NCBI GenBank assembly: GCA_037043455.1
Contig: JAWPHD010006769.1
Span: 62,001-126,000, forward strand
Direction: 5' to 3'
From: Cyrtodaria siliqua
Taxonomy: Eukaryota; Mollusca; Bivalvia; Adapedonta; Hiatellidae
Length of the DNA stretch: 64,000 bases
This document shows, in pieces, positions 12,715-24,030 of the stretch (its first letter is position 1; every line of letters begins with the position of its first letter). The translations under genes were made by a program, and so were the position numbers. The notes below the pieces were generated by a model that worked only from the letters and a program-made list of their open reading frames with translations, was not told the DNA's origin and ran no database searches.

Positions 12715-13264
12715 TACTCCTTACCCTAATCCTACCCAAGAACCCCTAACTCTAAATGCTGCGCTAACGGTCGCCGCTTCGTCGTCTGTGTTTCGAACTG
12801 ACTGAAACTCGCAGGGCACAAGGCTATCCCTAGCACCACTATACCGTTCAGCCTAGGGTTAGCCATGTTTCACACTGACCGTTCGCGGTAACGACTGGAG
12901 CACTGTCGTCCGTGCAGTCACCGAGCTGAAACTCTCCGGACGTCCGCTCCAGAGTACGGGCCGGAATCGGGCAAAGTGTCAGCGAATTTTAGCTGCGAAG
13001 GCTACGCTACAGCGATAAAACGCAAACCTACCCACGAACCCTAACCCTAAATGCTGCGATAACGGCCGCCGCTTCGCCGTCCGTGCTTTGAACTGGCTGA
13101 AACTCGCAGTGCTTTCGCGTCTCTGCAGTGTGAAGGCACGGGCAAAGTTAAGCGGAGCTGCTCTGACGGTGGGCTGATTTATAGGGAACAACTATAACCC
13201 TAGGTTCAACGGTGCGTTAGGGTTAGCGTCTTCCGCTAGTAACTCGGTCGTACACACACCCACC
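12715..13264. repeat. GC-rich repeat block with CCCTAA motifs
   Basis: At least three related units each carry a version of 'tgctgcg.taacgg.cgccgcttcg.cgtc.gtg' next to scattered ccctaaccct or cagggttag motifs. GC content is clearly above the AT-rich neighbours. This resembles decayed subtelomere-like satellite. A further partial unit lies at 13418-13530, beyond an embedded B tail. Confidence 0.6.
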
Positions 13265-13415
13265 AAGCGTCAACTCTTTTGTGTTTGTGATGTCGTTTGC
13301 ATTTATTATTACTTTTGCCTTCTTGTTTGTCTGTTTGCGTGTTTGTTTATGTGTTTTGTGGTTGACTGTCCTCCTTGAATGCTACTTTCCTGTCCGATCT
13401 TTTTATAATTCTTCT
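13265..13415 (+). repeat. Subfamily B 3' tail fragment
   Basis: Carries the B-type end: gtgtttgtgatgtcgtttgc, then tgtttgtctgtttgcgtg, then gactgtcctccttgaatg and the terminus ctgtccgatctttttat. It is inserted between units of the GC-rich telomere-like block. Confidence 0.75.
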
Positions 13416-15539
13416 TTGCAGGCACTCTGCGCAGCGGTAGCGTGCAGACGTGGAAAAAGTTTGGCTTAGATGCTCCGACGTACAGCCGAGTTATTAGGGA
13501 AAAGCGCTAACCCTAGCCCCAATGTCTGCATAATCGTAATCAATATATGTCTGAACATCCGTGCATGTATTAACGTCTTTGCTTTTAAATATTTGCAGAA
13601 AGTCAAAAGGTACCTTTAGGTCGGAAGTAGCATGACATGTGACAGAGAACCTGCGATGTAAGTGTAGGCATTACTTATATGGTTATCATCCCATAATAAA
13701 CGGGATACTGAGACACATACTTTATATATCTTTTACGTAACAATATAATTAATGGAAATAAAATAATACTATAAAACTATGAGAAATTGTGTTTACCAAT
13801 TCACAGCATGGATATACATTGACCGTTTGTTTTATAAATATGTATTATAAATTAAATATATTGGCTTAATCAAATCAATGGGCATAAAGAGACTGTTCAA
13901 CACCCGTTGACGGTCATTTGTTGATTTACATATATACATAGTTGATGTTACTACCATATCATCCTTTATTTGTAAATAGTTTTATCTTTATACGTTTAAA
14001 TTAATTTTCAATTACTACTTCATTTCTTCAGTTTTCATCAGTTTTTGCGCACAATATCACCTATTTATGTGTCGACGTGCCTTAAAACACCATTCATTCA
14101 TTTATTCATTCAAACGACCAAAACCGCTCCCAGTAAGCAAAACGTTGATAGTTATCATCAAATATAGCTAATATAAAACAACAAGTTCAATGTCTATGAT
14201 AACTTAAGTACTTGGAACAGTACGGATATACGATACCATTGTGTGTGTCGCCCTTGGCTTCTATAAGACCATGTTTCTCCTTTATAGAATGCATATCAAT
14301 TCCATAGACGAGATATGAAGCAGTGTATGTTCGGGTTCAATGTTAATGTGGCATAGATGTTTCAATTAATTATACAACAAAGTCATTTTTTAAACAAAGT
14401 TGGTGATAAAAATAAAACAAATATATTGAGAACGTACTAGTATGTGTTAAAAGAACGTTGTTGTTTGAGAATAAATGTTGGCACTTTTTTAAGGCACAAG
14501 TTAGATTTGCATTAGCAACGCACTCATATAAGAAAATTAACTTAAAGTGTTGCAATAAATTGGATAATATATTCATTGCTTTCGTGTATTTGGCACGGGG
14601 AATTAAAACAGATTCTTTAATTAGTAATATGAAAGATAGTTTTTTATTTTAAATAATTGTATTCAGATAATGGTGTACATGCATACATGATATAAATACA
14701 ACACGCTTTAGGCAAACGACGCACATAATAATGTATCCAATGAAACTAGATTGAGTTGATCAAGATATGGAGTGAAATCTGTACACTCTATACACACTTT
14801 TAAAGCATTAGTATACAATGATGGAATAAACGTTTAGTTTCGGAGCAAAGAATAGGGCCATTGCAGATCCTGTTGGAGGGGAAAGCAGAGGGGTAGAACT
14901 CCCCCAAATTCATGTTCGTTTTATCATTTTTTGTTCATGCTCAATAAAGATATTTATCATGACCCCTGCATTGTTTCAAGTGACATCTCGCTCATATCAT
15001 TAGAGCAGTAGCAGAAAAACTATAACGTGGCCTCAACGTAAATGGAGTGTCTACAATATAATTTGCAGCAACTCTGCAGTTCAGGGTGAGAAGGTTCTAG
15101 GCCCGTTCTCCATATTTTATTTCGATGTACATGGAGGATGAGCCTGGCATGTTCATTCCTGTTTGGCGTCATATAACCTTTCATGTGTTAGTGCGCATTA
15201 AAACCCCACTTCAATTCAATAAAAGTTATAACATTGTAGCTTAATTGCTAAAGATGTGATTCTCAATGTACCATCTTGCTTTGATAGTATTTGTTATTTT
15301 TTCAGGATACATAAACAAAGCGAATACTTGAAGGTGTTTATATCTTTTCAAATGCTCAATAAAAACGCTATAATTTGGGAGACACTGCTTCAGTTTGCTG
15401 GGGTTTTATTTTCACATCAATTCCACATATCTTTTTAAATACATGCTTTCATAAAATAAATGTAAAACCGTTTCTTTCGAGTTGTTACAAAATACGCAAC
15501 ATTCTTTTCAGAAATGTTGCACTGATACATATAGATATA
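13416..15539. other. End of GC-rich block, then AT-rich intergenic
   Basis: The first ~115 bp continue the CCCTAA-bearing repeat (ctaaccctagcccc near 13508). After that I see only AT-rich sequence with short unrecognised frames (14370-14652, 15256-15560). No motif supports a gene. Confidence 0.5.
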
Positions 15540-16045
15540 AAAATCGAACAGGAAAAGTAGCATTCAAGGACGACAGTCAACCACAAACACATACACACCA
15601 ACTAAGAACAACTTCAGAGATGAACAAAATGCCAAATTAGACATCACAATCACAAAAGGATTGACAATAGGGCTACCGCCTTGAAATGGTCAGTGGCAAA
15701 AAATGCCACTGGGGGTTTAAATCGGTTCTAGGGTGCACCAAACCTCACACTTACCCTACTGTAATCACATTAAAACCGGACAGTGTAAATAAAGAAATCC
15801 TCGCCATGATCTAATTTCTAACCACCAAAGCAGCATCAATAGGCAATATAAGTAAAACACAAATATGCTCGTGTAAATATAATACAAAAAAACAATAGCC
15901 TAGAAAGCCACAATGAAGGTACTTAATGACTTGGCAGAACCAGAGCAACAAGAGAACAAACCATTGAGAGCACAACAAGATGAGATTGTAGACAAACATC
16001 AAACGTCACCGTCCTTTTTGGCTTTAGGCACACAGTCCGGTCATC
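15540..16045 (-). repeat. Subfamily A tail, minus strand
   Basis: Starts with the inverted terminus aaaaatcgaacaggaaaag and carries the perfect 8-bp hairpin CAGTGGCA/TGCCACTG next to the ACC...GGT box. It ends with a remnant of the RT C-terminus (CAMTGL) fused to LINE sequence. Confidence 0.8.
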
Positions 16046-16600
16046 GCACATTGGTAAAAAAAAATACGAAGTAATATTTTAAACCGCAGGTTGAAATTAT
16101 GTGTCATTATTTTAAAATTATGTTCGTATAAAATTTCCCAGTCCACAGTTTGTAAGGCTCTTCCATGTTCTGCATTCCAAATTGTGCTAGGATTTGTTCG
16201 GTGTTTCGGTTTGGTTTTCAAGAATTTTTAATTACATGTAAAGTTAACATTTGTATTGCTTTTAATTTGTTCATATTTTTTTGTAGGAAATTCATTTCAA
16301 GTTTCATGTTTAATACTTGTTTTCCATGTATTTAGAATTGCATTTAATAGGCCTAAATATGTAATAAATGGAATCGTTAACGATATTTATATCCCAGGTT
16401 AAAGCAATATTTGAGTTATAAAATAAATGAACTGTTAACATTTCAATTGCGTTTCTAATATTATCACAGTCTAAACTAGCCTACGAATGCATTACATTTT
16501 TCCAAAAGATCTATGTTGATAGTTTGCTATTTTATTAATTCCATCTTTATGGCGATACTACAGTTTATATCCATTAAACTGATCTAGATGTTTTAGCACA
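16046..16600 (-). pseudogene. LINE C-terminal relic
   Basis: The minus-strand frame (16024-16221) reads TVDWEILYEHNFKIMTHNF then FKILLRIFFYQ, matching the '..W..IY...FK...D..L..FQ.RIL.RI' region downstream of RT in bivalve and cnidarian LINEs. Weak continuation occurs further up the strand (IRNAIEMLTVHLFYN near 16420-16470). It is heavily decayed. Confidence 0.5.
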
Positions 16601-16714
16601 AGTGTTTCTCAGGGTCAGAAAATTTCAAGATCTAAAAGTGTTTTAACCCATACAAGTTTCATTGACTGGCTTATTGATTTATATGTGGAAACTCAAGACC
16701 ACCTGTTTTAGCTT

Positions 16715-17225
16715 ATGGGATGACTAGTTGTCCGTCGTCCGTCAGTCGTACGTCCGTCGTACGTCCGTCGTTCACTTTTGACTCGTGAATACGATGTGGC
16801 ATTCATGTTTCATCGGATCTTTAACAAACTTTACCAGATTGTTAATATCAATGAAAGCTCGGACAAGTTCAAACACTGGCCAGATCGGACGAGTAACACC
16901 AGAGTTATTACACTTGATTTAGTTAAAAACTCTATAGTTTGCCTTGTTAAGTCGATAAGGCCTACATTTTTCATCCGATCTTTACCAACCAAATTGTTAA
17001 TACTGCTGAAAGCTCGGACAAGTTTGAAAAACAGCTATTTCGGACCTGTAATACCAGAGTTATGGTCCTTGTTTTGCTGAAAACTGCTATATTCTGACTT
17101 GTGGGCACTCTAGTATCTTCATTTTGTATTTAACAATTTACCAACTTTGGCTAGATTGTTGATATTGATGAAAGCTCAGACAATTTCGAAAACCAGATAT
17201 ATCAGAAAAGGAACACCAGAGTCGT
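16715..17225 (+). repeat. Tandem repeat F, left part
   Basis: Three diverged ~150-bp units share 'atgaaagctcggacaagtt', 'gaaaaccag..atatcggac', 'gtaacaccagagttatt'. A short cgtccgtcgtacgtccgtc run precedes them. Units resume at 17659, after an inserted A element. Confidence 0.7.
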
Positions 17226-17658
17226 CGTGCTCTCAATGGTTTATTCTCTTGTTGCTCTGGCTTCTGCCAAGTCATTGAGTACCTTTTTTATGGCTTTCTA
17301 GGCTATTGTTTTTGTATTTCTATATACACGAGCATCTTTGTGTTTTACTCATATTGCCTATTAATGCTGCCTTATTGGTAAGAGAATAGTTCATGTCGGA
17401 GATTTCTTTATTTACACTGTCCCGTTTTATTGGGTTGAAATAAGGTAAGTGTGAGCTGTGGTGCACCCTAGAACATTGTTTAAACCCTAAGCGGCCTTTT
17501 TTGCCACTGACCGTTCCAAGGCGGTATCCCAATTGTCAATCCTTTTGTGTTTCTGATATATTACTTGGCCCTTTATTCATCTTTGTTTCTGTGTGTGTTT
17601 GTGGTTGACTGTCGTCATTGAATGCTGCATTTCCTGTTCGATTTTTATATCTTTATTT
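17226..17658 (+). mobile_element. Short subfamily A element inside repeat F
   Basis: This ~430-bp block starts gtcgtgctctcaatggttt and ends ctgttcgatttttatatc. The flanks rejoin to a normal F unit (...aacaccagag | atgcccttgaattattgaa), so the block is a clean insertion that defines the ends of the short A form. It contains only 3' tail sequence, so a 5'-truncated or trans-mobilised copy is likely. No clear target duplication is visible. Confidence 0.75.
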
Positions 17659-18010
17659 ACATGCCCTTGAATTATTGAAAAATGCCATTTTTAGCATTGT
17701 GAACACTCTGGCACCTTCATTTTGCATTTGATCGTTACCAAACTTTTGATTTTTGATATTAATGAAAGCTTGGGCTAGTTCGAAAACCAGTTTTATCGGA
17801 CCTGGAACAATAGAATTACGTCCCATTGATTTATTGAAATAGGCCATTTGCAGCATTGTGAACACTCTAGCGCCTCTTGTATTCGATCTTTCCCAAATTT
17901 GGCTCGATTGTTGATATCAAAGAAAGCTCGGATGAGTTTGAAAACCAGCCATATCGAACCAGTAACACCGGAGTTATTGCCCTGTTCACTATTTGGAAAT
18001 GTACACCGGA
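17659..18010 (+). repeat. Tandem repeat F, right part
   Basis: Two further units share 'ttgatattaatgaaagct', 'cgaaaaccag', 'acctggaacaatagaattacg' and 'gcattgtgaacactctagc'. Together with the left part this makes about five diverged units. Confidence 0.7.
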
Positions 18011-18159
18011 AACCCCAGGTTCGAGGGTTAAAATCTCCCTGGAGGCATTGTTGTTCTCCTAAAAAATCTTGATTCAAGAGCTCCATTTTTCTTTAATTGG
18101 GAGTTTAGGGGCCCTTGTTGGATCAGTTTTACAGATCTAAGAGTTATAGGAAAGATATT

Positions 18160-18675
18160 TTTTTCTGAAACTGCAAGAGCTATAGGCTTGGTATGTTTTA
18201 TTTATTATCAACTTATGGATCCTCTACGAAGTTTGTTCAAATGGTAACCCCGGCTTTAAATTTATCCCCGCCCCAGGGGTCACAGTTTTACATAGATTTA
18301 TATTGGGAAAGACTTCATAAATCCGCTTCTCTGAAACTATAAGAGGTATAATAATTTGTATTTACCATCAGCTTTTTTTCTCTACGATCTCTGGGATCAT
18401 ATTTGGCCCCGCCACAGTTGTCAGATGTCTTTACATAGAATTACATAGGGAAAAACTTAAAACATCACCTTCTCTGAAACTACAAGAGCCCGATGTTTAA
18501 TATTTTGTATTTACCATCAGCGTATAGTCCTCTACTAAGTTTGTTCAAATGGTAACACTGGAGTCCCCGGGGTCACATGTTTTACATAGACTTAGGGACA
18601 AACTTAAAAAATCTTCTTCTCTGAAATTACAATAGCCAACGGATTAATATTTTGTATTTACACTCAGCTTATGGT
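18160..18675 (+). repeat. Tandem repeat H, ~140-bp unit
   Basis: Roughly four units share 'ttctctgaaactacaagagc', 'ttgtatttaccatcagctta', 'ctactaagtttgttcaaatg' and 'cggggtcacatgttttacat'. This is a diverged satellite with no coding content recognised. Confidence 0.7.
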
Positions 18676-18888
18676 CCCCACCCCCACCACACCCCACCGT
18701 GGACACCATAAAGCCACTAGAGCGATACAGGCCCTCTTTGGCTTCTTGTTTATTGAATTTAATCTAACTGTTCGTTTAATCTCTTTCATTTTCCCTGACC
18801 ATATAAGAAATCAATTAAACTCAGTGACATTTGGTGTAACCTACAGACACATGTTTTAGTGGGTTGGAATTGAGTAATAACATGGCAT

Positions 18889-19972
18889 CTGTAATAATGT
18901 AACATAGACTACAGGGTGTCATTGTAATAATGTAACATAGACTACAGGGTGTCAATGTAATAATGTAACATAGACTACAGGGTGTCACTGTAATAATGTA
19001 ACATAGACTACAGGGTGTCACTGTAATAATGTAACATAGACTACAGGGTGTCACTGTAATAATGTAACATAGACTACAGGGTGTCACTGTAATAATGTAA
19101 CATAGACTACAGGGTGTCACTGTAATAATGTAACATAGACTACAGGGTGTCAATGTAATAATGTAACATAGACTACAGGGTGTCACTGTAATAATGTAAC
19201 ATAGACTACAGGGTGTCACTGTAATAATGTAACATAGACTACAGGGTGTCAATGTAATAATGCAACATAGACTACAGGGTGTCACTGTAATAATGTAACA
19301 TAGACTACAGGGTGTCACTGTAATAATGTAACATAGACTACAGGGTGTCACTGTAATAATGTAACATAGACTACAGAGTGTCACTGTAATAATGTAACAT
19401 AGACTACAGGGTGTCACTGTAATAATTTAACATAGACTACAGGGTGTCACTGTAATAATGTAACATAGACTACAGGGTGTCACTGTAATAATGTAACAAA
19501 GACTACAGGGTGTCAATGTAATAATGTAACATAGACTACAGGGTGTCACTGTAATAATGTAACATAGACTACAGGGTGTCACTGTACTAATGTAACATAG
19601 ACTACAGGGTGTCAATGTAATAATGTAACATAGACTACAGGGTGTCACTGTAATAATGTAACATAGACTACAGGGTGTCTGTAATAATGTAACATAGACT
19701 ACAGGGTGTCAATGTAATAATGTAACATAGACTACAGGGTGTCTGTAATAATGTAACATAGACTACAGGGTGTCACTGTAATAATGTAACATAGACTACA
19801 GGGTGTCACTGTAATAATGTAACACAGACTACAGGGTGTCACTGTAATAATGTAACATAGACTACAGGGAGTCTGTAATAATGTAACATAGACTACAGGG
19901 TGTCACTGTAATAATGTAACATAGACTACAGGGTGTCACTGTAATAATGTAACACAGACTACAGGGTGTCAA
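18889..19972. repeat. 33-copy minisatellite, 33-bp unit
   Basis: Unit: gtaataatgtaacatagactacagggtgtcact. I count 33 units, nearly identical. Most variation is act/aat at the unit end, and a few units are 2 bp shorter (gtgtctgtaata). Because 33 is a multiple of three, the minus strand stays open as repeats of TPCSLCYIITV for 198 and 73 residues. That reading frame is probably a by-product of the period. Near the right end a three-unit block (19742-19840) recurs at 19870-19968, a higher-order duplication. Confidence 0.95.
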
Positions 19973-21404
19973 TGTGTCTATGAAAGACATGCTGTAAATA
20001 CGCTTATGAAAATTAAAATGGAAGAATAGTTATTGCTTAAAAACAAGTACACCCCTCTAAATACTAATTAATGACTTCATTACACAGTATACACATATAT
20101 CATACATGCAAATTTATGCTTATGGCTTTGTTTTATTTCAGATGCGGAATATATCGACAAACATCGGACCGTTTATGGACTATCCTTATAATTATACACA
20201 TTCATATTGTAGTTTCTGCAGTATTTAGATGCACCTTCTGTGACAATGTTAAAACGTTATGGATACTTTTGGATTTTCTTTGATCCGTTTTGAAAGACTA
20301 ATCCTATCATCACCTCCCTGTCCGATCTTTTTATATTTTGTATGTACAATCTGATAAATATAGTTTCTTAATAAATAAATATCGATTAGTATACTTTAGA
20401 TACACTTTTTATTACCATATTTCAGAATGTATTATCTCCCTTGAATAAAACAACTTTGTTTCTTAATTCAAGTAAATACATATATTTATTATAACAAAAG
20501 TTACATTAAAGATAACAAAATTATCATTAAGCACTGGCCAAGCTTCACACGTAAGATTATTCACTGGAAGAGTAAAATTAAAATTGCCTGGTATTACAGA
20601 TGTATAATATATGCACTGTATAGTAGTTATATCATAAGACATCTGACGGATTGCGGGAGATGTTTAGTACTGGTCATTTACACGCAAACTGGGGTGACCT
20701 GCTAAAATGACATAAAACACATTTCAAGCAAACAAAAACAATATTAAATATCCTACATTTTATTGAAAATAAATATTATGAATATATATAATTGATGTTT
20801 AAAGATGTTTAACAATATAAAGGTACAAACTTCTGCATCTTAACAGACTACTGGTCAGTCATCTTTGAATAAACAATGTTAAACAGTGGATGCGATATGG
20901 TCAAGTGAAATGTTCAACCAAATGCATATTTTAAGCATGCATTGAATGGCCATCATACAGTACATGAAGTCAATTCAAAGTTATAAATCCAACAGGAGGA
21001 GTATCATTCACTGCATATATTCACTCCAACAAGTATTAAATGCAAAGATGATTCTAAAAGTACATCATAAAAGTACATCAGTAAATAAACACATCACAAA
21101 CATAAACGGGATATGACAACAGGGGCACTTTTACAATGGCATCATCCCTAAACAACAGGACAGCGTAAATAAAAATAATCCCGGCCGAGTTAACCCGTTA
21201 CATTTAGAAAGGGTAGATATGTGTAATAGGAAAAAATACAGAAATGTTCATGTTTATAATATATCAAAACATATGTTAAATCTTAGAATCTAATCTCATA
21301 TATGCTCTATGACTTGTTTGAAATCAATTCATAAATGATCTAATAATATTAATAAATAACTCATGACAATTAGCACGAAGAAATATAAATTGATCGGACT
21401 GTTA
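19973..21404. other. AT-rich intergenic, no gene recognised
   Basis: Unstructured AT-rich DNA between the minisatellite and an inverted B tail. Short frames (20071-20283) lack recognisable features. Confidence 0.5.
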
Positions 21405-21600
21405 AAGTAGCATTCAAGGAGGACAGTCAACAACGAAACACAGAAACAAACACGCAAACAGACAAACAAGAAGGCAAAAGTAATAATAGATGCAAACGAC
21501 ATCACAAACACAAAAGGGTTGAAAATAGGGCTACCGCCTTGGAACGGTCAGTGGCAAAGTAGGCCACTGCGGGTTTAAACCGGTTCTAGGGTTACGGTTA
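21405..21600 (-). repeat. Subfamily B tail, minus strand
   Basis: Carries the inverted B landmarks (aggaggacagtcaac, caaacaagaaggcaaaag, gatgcaaacgacatcac). It has a perfect 7-bp hairpin CAGTGGC (21549-21555) with GCCACTG (21563-21569) beside the ACCG/CGGT box. It ends in ctagggttacggttagggtt, that is, with telomere-like bases at the truncated end. Confidence 0.8.
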
Positions 21601-21689
21601 GGGTTAAATCATACATACATCAAAGACAGGTTATGATAAAACAATTTTAAGATTGCTATTATATTTATCCAGCAAAGTAAATAATGGAA

Positions 21690-21965
21690 TTGAATTGAAT
21701 TGGAAATTGAATTGCAGTTTTATTGTCGCACCAACAGATAAGGTCATATGGCGACGTTCAAGCTTCCATTGGTGGTGGAAGCCGCCACCACGGGCAATTA
21801 TTGTGCACGGGCGGGCACCTGGGTAAAACCACCGACGTTCCGCAAGCCAGCTAGATAGTTTCTTCACATGAGGATTCCTAGGCCCCTGAGGGATCGAAAC
21901 CACGGCGGTGAAGGGCAAACGATTTCAAGTTAGAGACTCTAACCACTCGGCCACGGATCCGCACC
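21690..21965 (-). repeat. tRNA-derived SINE, full-length-like
   Basis: On the minus strand the head reads gtggccgagtggttagag (A box) and ggtttcgatccc (B box). The body follows with 'ggcttgcggaacgtcggtgg', 'ttacccaggtgcccgcccgtgca' split by mismatches, and 'gtcgccatatgac', then a gaattcaattcaattcc-like tail. This body is widespread in bivalves as far as I recall. The 95-residue frame across it is a shadow. Confidence 0.75.
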
Positions 21966-22329
21966 CTTCCCGAAAATAACGGATTATCGGTTTATCCAAA
22001 TAAAGTATATCATCCAGATAGCGTCAGGTGTTATTAAAAACGTCGATGCCATTAGCTTGTGTATCTGGAGAAAGGCCTAACATAAAAATAAATATAAAAG
22101 TTGAACAGGAGATTCAGCGGTGAAGGGCAAGTGATTTCAAGTCAGAGACTTTAACCACTCGGCCACGGATCCGCACCCTTCCCGAAAATAACGGATTATC
22201 GGATTATCCGAATAAAGAATATCATCTAGATAGCGTCAGATGTTATTAAAAACGTCGATGACATTAGCTTGTGTATCTGGAGAAAGGCCTAACATAAAAA
22301 TAAATATAAAAATCGAACAGGAAATTCAG
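21905..22329. repeat. 212-bp tandem duplication
   Basis: Two head-to-tail copies start at gcggtgaagggcaa (21905 and 22117). Each contains the SINE head, a 'cggattatcgg' segment, 'attagcttgtgtatctggag' and an inverted A-type terminus (gaacaggaaattcagc-like). The two copies differ at roughly a dozen positions. The duplication therefore fused SINE and RT-element ends before copying them. Confidence 0.85.
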
Positions 22330-22651
22330 CTTTCACAGAACACAAAAACACGCAAAAGGACAAAAATGAACAACAATTTTAATAAGGAGTAGAGGCATAT
22401 GACGTCACAAACACTAAAAGGGTTGACAATAGGGATACCGCCTTGGAACGGTCGGTGACAAAAAAGGCCGCTGGGGTTTAAACCAGAAGAAATCCCCGCC
22501 ATGAACTAATCTATTACCAACAAGGCAGCATTAATAGGCAATATAAGTAAAACACAAAGATGCTCGTATATATATAAATACAAAGAAAACTAGAAATACA
22601 CAAAGAAGGTACTCATTGACTTGGCAGAAGCCAGAACAACAAGAACATAAA
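22308..22651 (-). repeat. Subfamily A tail (variant A3), minus strand
   Basis: The A3 variant is recognised by cagctttcacagaacac, aaaacacgcaaaagg and aggcatatgacgtcac next to its end. The same variant occurs at 56155-56430 and 59965-60110 (-) and 61205-61655 (+). The hairpin here is imperfect (CAGCGGC against GTCACCG), while the ACCGTTCCAAGGCGGT box is intact. Confidence 0.75.
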
Positions 22652-23250
22652 CCATTGAAGGCACGACAAGACAATATTGCAGACAACCATCAAAGTCACG
22701 TTCGTAGCAATATAAAAACAAATATGCCACAAGGGGTGCACAGTTAGTACCCTTAGGAATGCCAACAGTTTGCCTATAAACGGTATGTCCAAACCTGACA
22801 AAAATGTTGTTTAATAAGAATGATAGTGATTCACAAACTCGTTGACAATTCCATTGAAGGCATGACAAGACAATATTGCAGACAACCATCAAAGTCACGT
22901 TCGTAGCAATATAAAAACAAATATGCCACAAGGGGTGCACAGTTAGTACCCTTAGGAATGACAACAGTTTGCCTATAGACGGTATGTCCAAACCTGACAC
23001 AAATGTTTTTTTAATAAGAATGATAGTGATTCACAAACTCGTTGACAATTCCATTGAAGGCACGACAAGACAATATTGCAGACAACCATCAAAGTCACGT
23101 TCATAGCAATATAAAAACAAATATGCCACAAGGGGTGCACAGTTAGTACCCTTAGGAATGCCAACAGTTTGCCTATAAACGGTATGTCCAAACCTGACAA
23201 AAACGTTGTTTAATAAGAATGATAGTGATTCACAAACTCGTTGACAATTC
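22652..23250 (-). repeat. RT fragment triplicated in ~200-bp units
   Basis: Three head-to-tail units start at ccattgaagg (22652, 22851, 23051). On the minus strand each encodes the RT motif B region: FVRFGHTVYRQTVGIP, KGTNCAPLVAYLFLYCYERD. Unit length is 199-200 bp, so the frame shifts at each junction. The lower unit is fused directly to the A tail, which means an internal deletion removed the catalytic LDD-to-C-terminus part. Units are nearly identical, so the amplification is recent. Confidence 0.9.
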
Positions 23251-23824
23251 CATAAAGTGTAACCGTCGGGATCACTGTTAGTGAGAAATGACTCGTGTTG
23301 TTACAGGCTGAAACAGTAGTTTCTTCACTGGCGAAAGTTTTTTGTATAAGAGCTACTACTTTATTTTTTATAAATGTTATGCGTTAAATTAGTTTAAAGT
23401 GTAGAAAAGTCATAAGTAGATAATGATGACACATGAGGTAGATTACGTAGTTTGTTAAGAACCTCTTCAGCACTTTTTATTGGCCATAATAAATTGATGC
23501 CAGCGTTTTCATAGGCTTTCTCACACACTACTTTTTAACATGCTCTTTAGCTGCTGTGAGGCAAGATGTTCAACGTTGGAGATATTAGTTGTGGTACATG
23601 AAGCGGGCTCTATAATACTGTTTTTGTAGAGAGTTTAATATTCTTCTCGTCAAGTTTGATCCCAAACCTGGAAATATGTGCAATATGGTCACGAATAATA
23701 TCGCTCTCATTAGAGTTAATCATACTGTACGAGCCTGTGCTCCCGAGTTCCTCTCTTAAAACATTAACATAATATAGCCGCCAAACAATAATAATAGTAT
23801 TAGAGCCTTTGTCAGCAGGAAATA
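23251..23824 (-). pseudogene. RT N-terminal relic, subfamily A
   Basis: Reading downwards on the minus strand: PADKGSNTIIIVWRLYYVNV, LREELGSTGSYSM, EPASCTTTNISNVEHL and ASQQLKSML, then INLLWPIKSAEEVLNKLRNL, then STYDFSTLYTNL (RT motif A) and decayed sequence that connects to the triplicated motif B segment. Frames change several times. Together with the triplication and tail this is one long, internally deleted element. Confidence 0.75.
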
Positions 23825-24030
23825 ATATAGATATAAAAATCGAATAGGAAAAGCAGCATTCAGACAAACACAAAAGGGTTGACAATAGGGCTACCGCCTT
23901 GGAACGGTCAGTGTCAAAAAAGGCCGCTAGGGGTTTAAACCAGATTCTAGGGTGCACCAAACCTCACACCTACCCTACTGTTAACCCAATAAAACGGGAC
24001 TGTTGAAATAAAGAAATCCCCGCCATGAAC
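23825..24030 (-). repeat. Subfamily A tail directly upstream of an RT copy
   Basis: The inverted terminus (gatataaaaatcgaatagg) touches the start of the downstream RT relic with no spacer, so two elements lie head to tail. The ACCGTTCCAAGGCGGT box is present. The sequence is truncated shortly after tgaactatt. Confidence 0.75.

Noticed and set aside
18821..19648. Long Cys-rich repeat protein (TPCSLCYIITV)n on the minus strand
   Set aside because: The frame exists only because the minisatellite period is 33 bp. It breaks wherever a 31-bp unit or a single substitution occurs, and it has no start context or flanking exons.
18889..19972. CRISPR-like array
   Set aside because: The repeats are directly contiguous with no spacers, and the sequence is clearly eukaryotic.
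22590..23200. Separate protein genes at the three SGLDIP...CNIVLSCLQW frames
   Set aside because: They are overlapping readings of one triplicated RT fragment fused to a non-coding tail.
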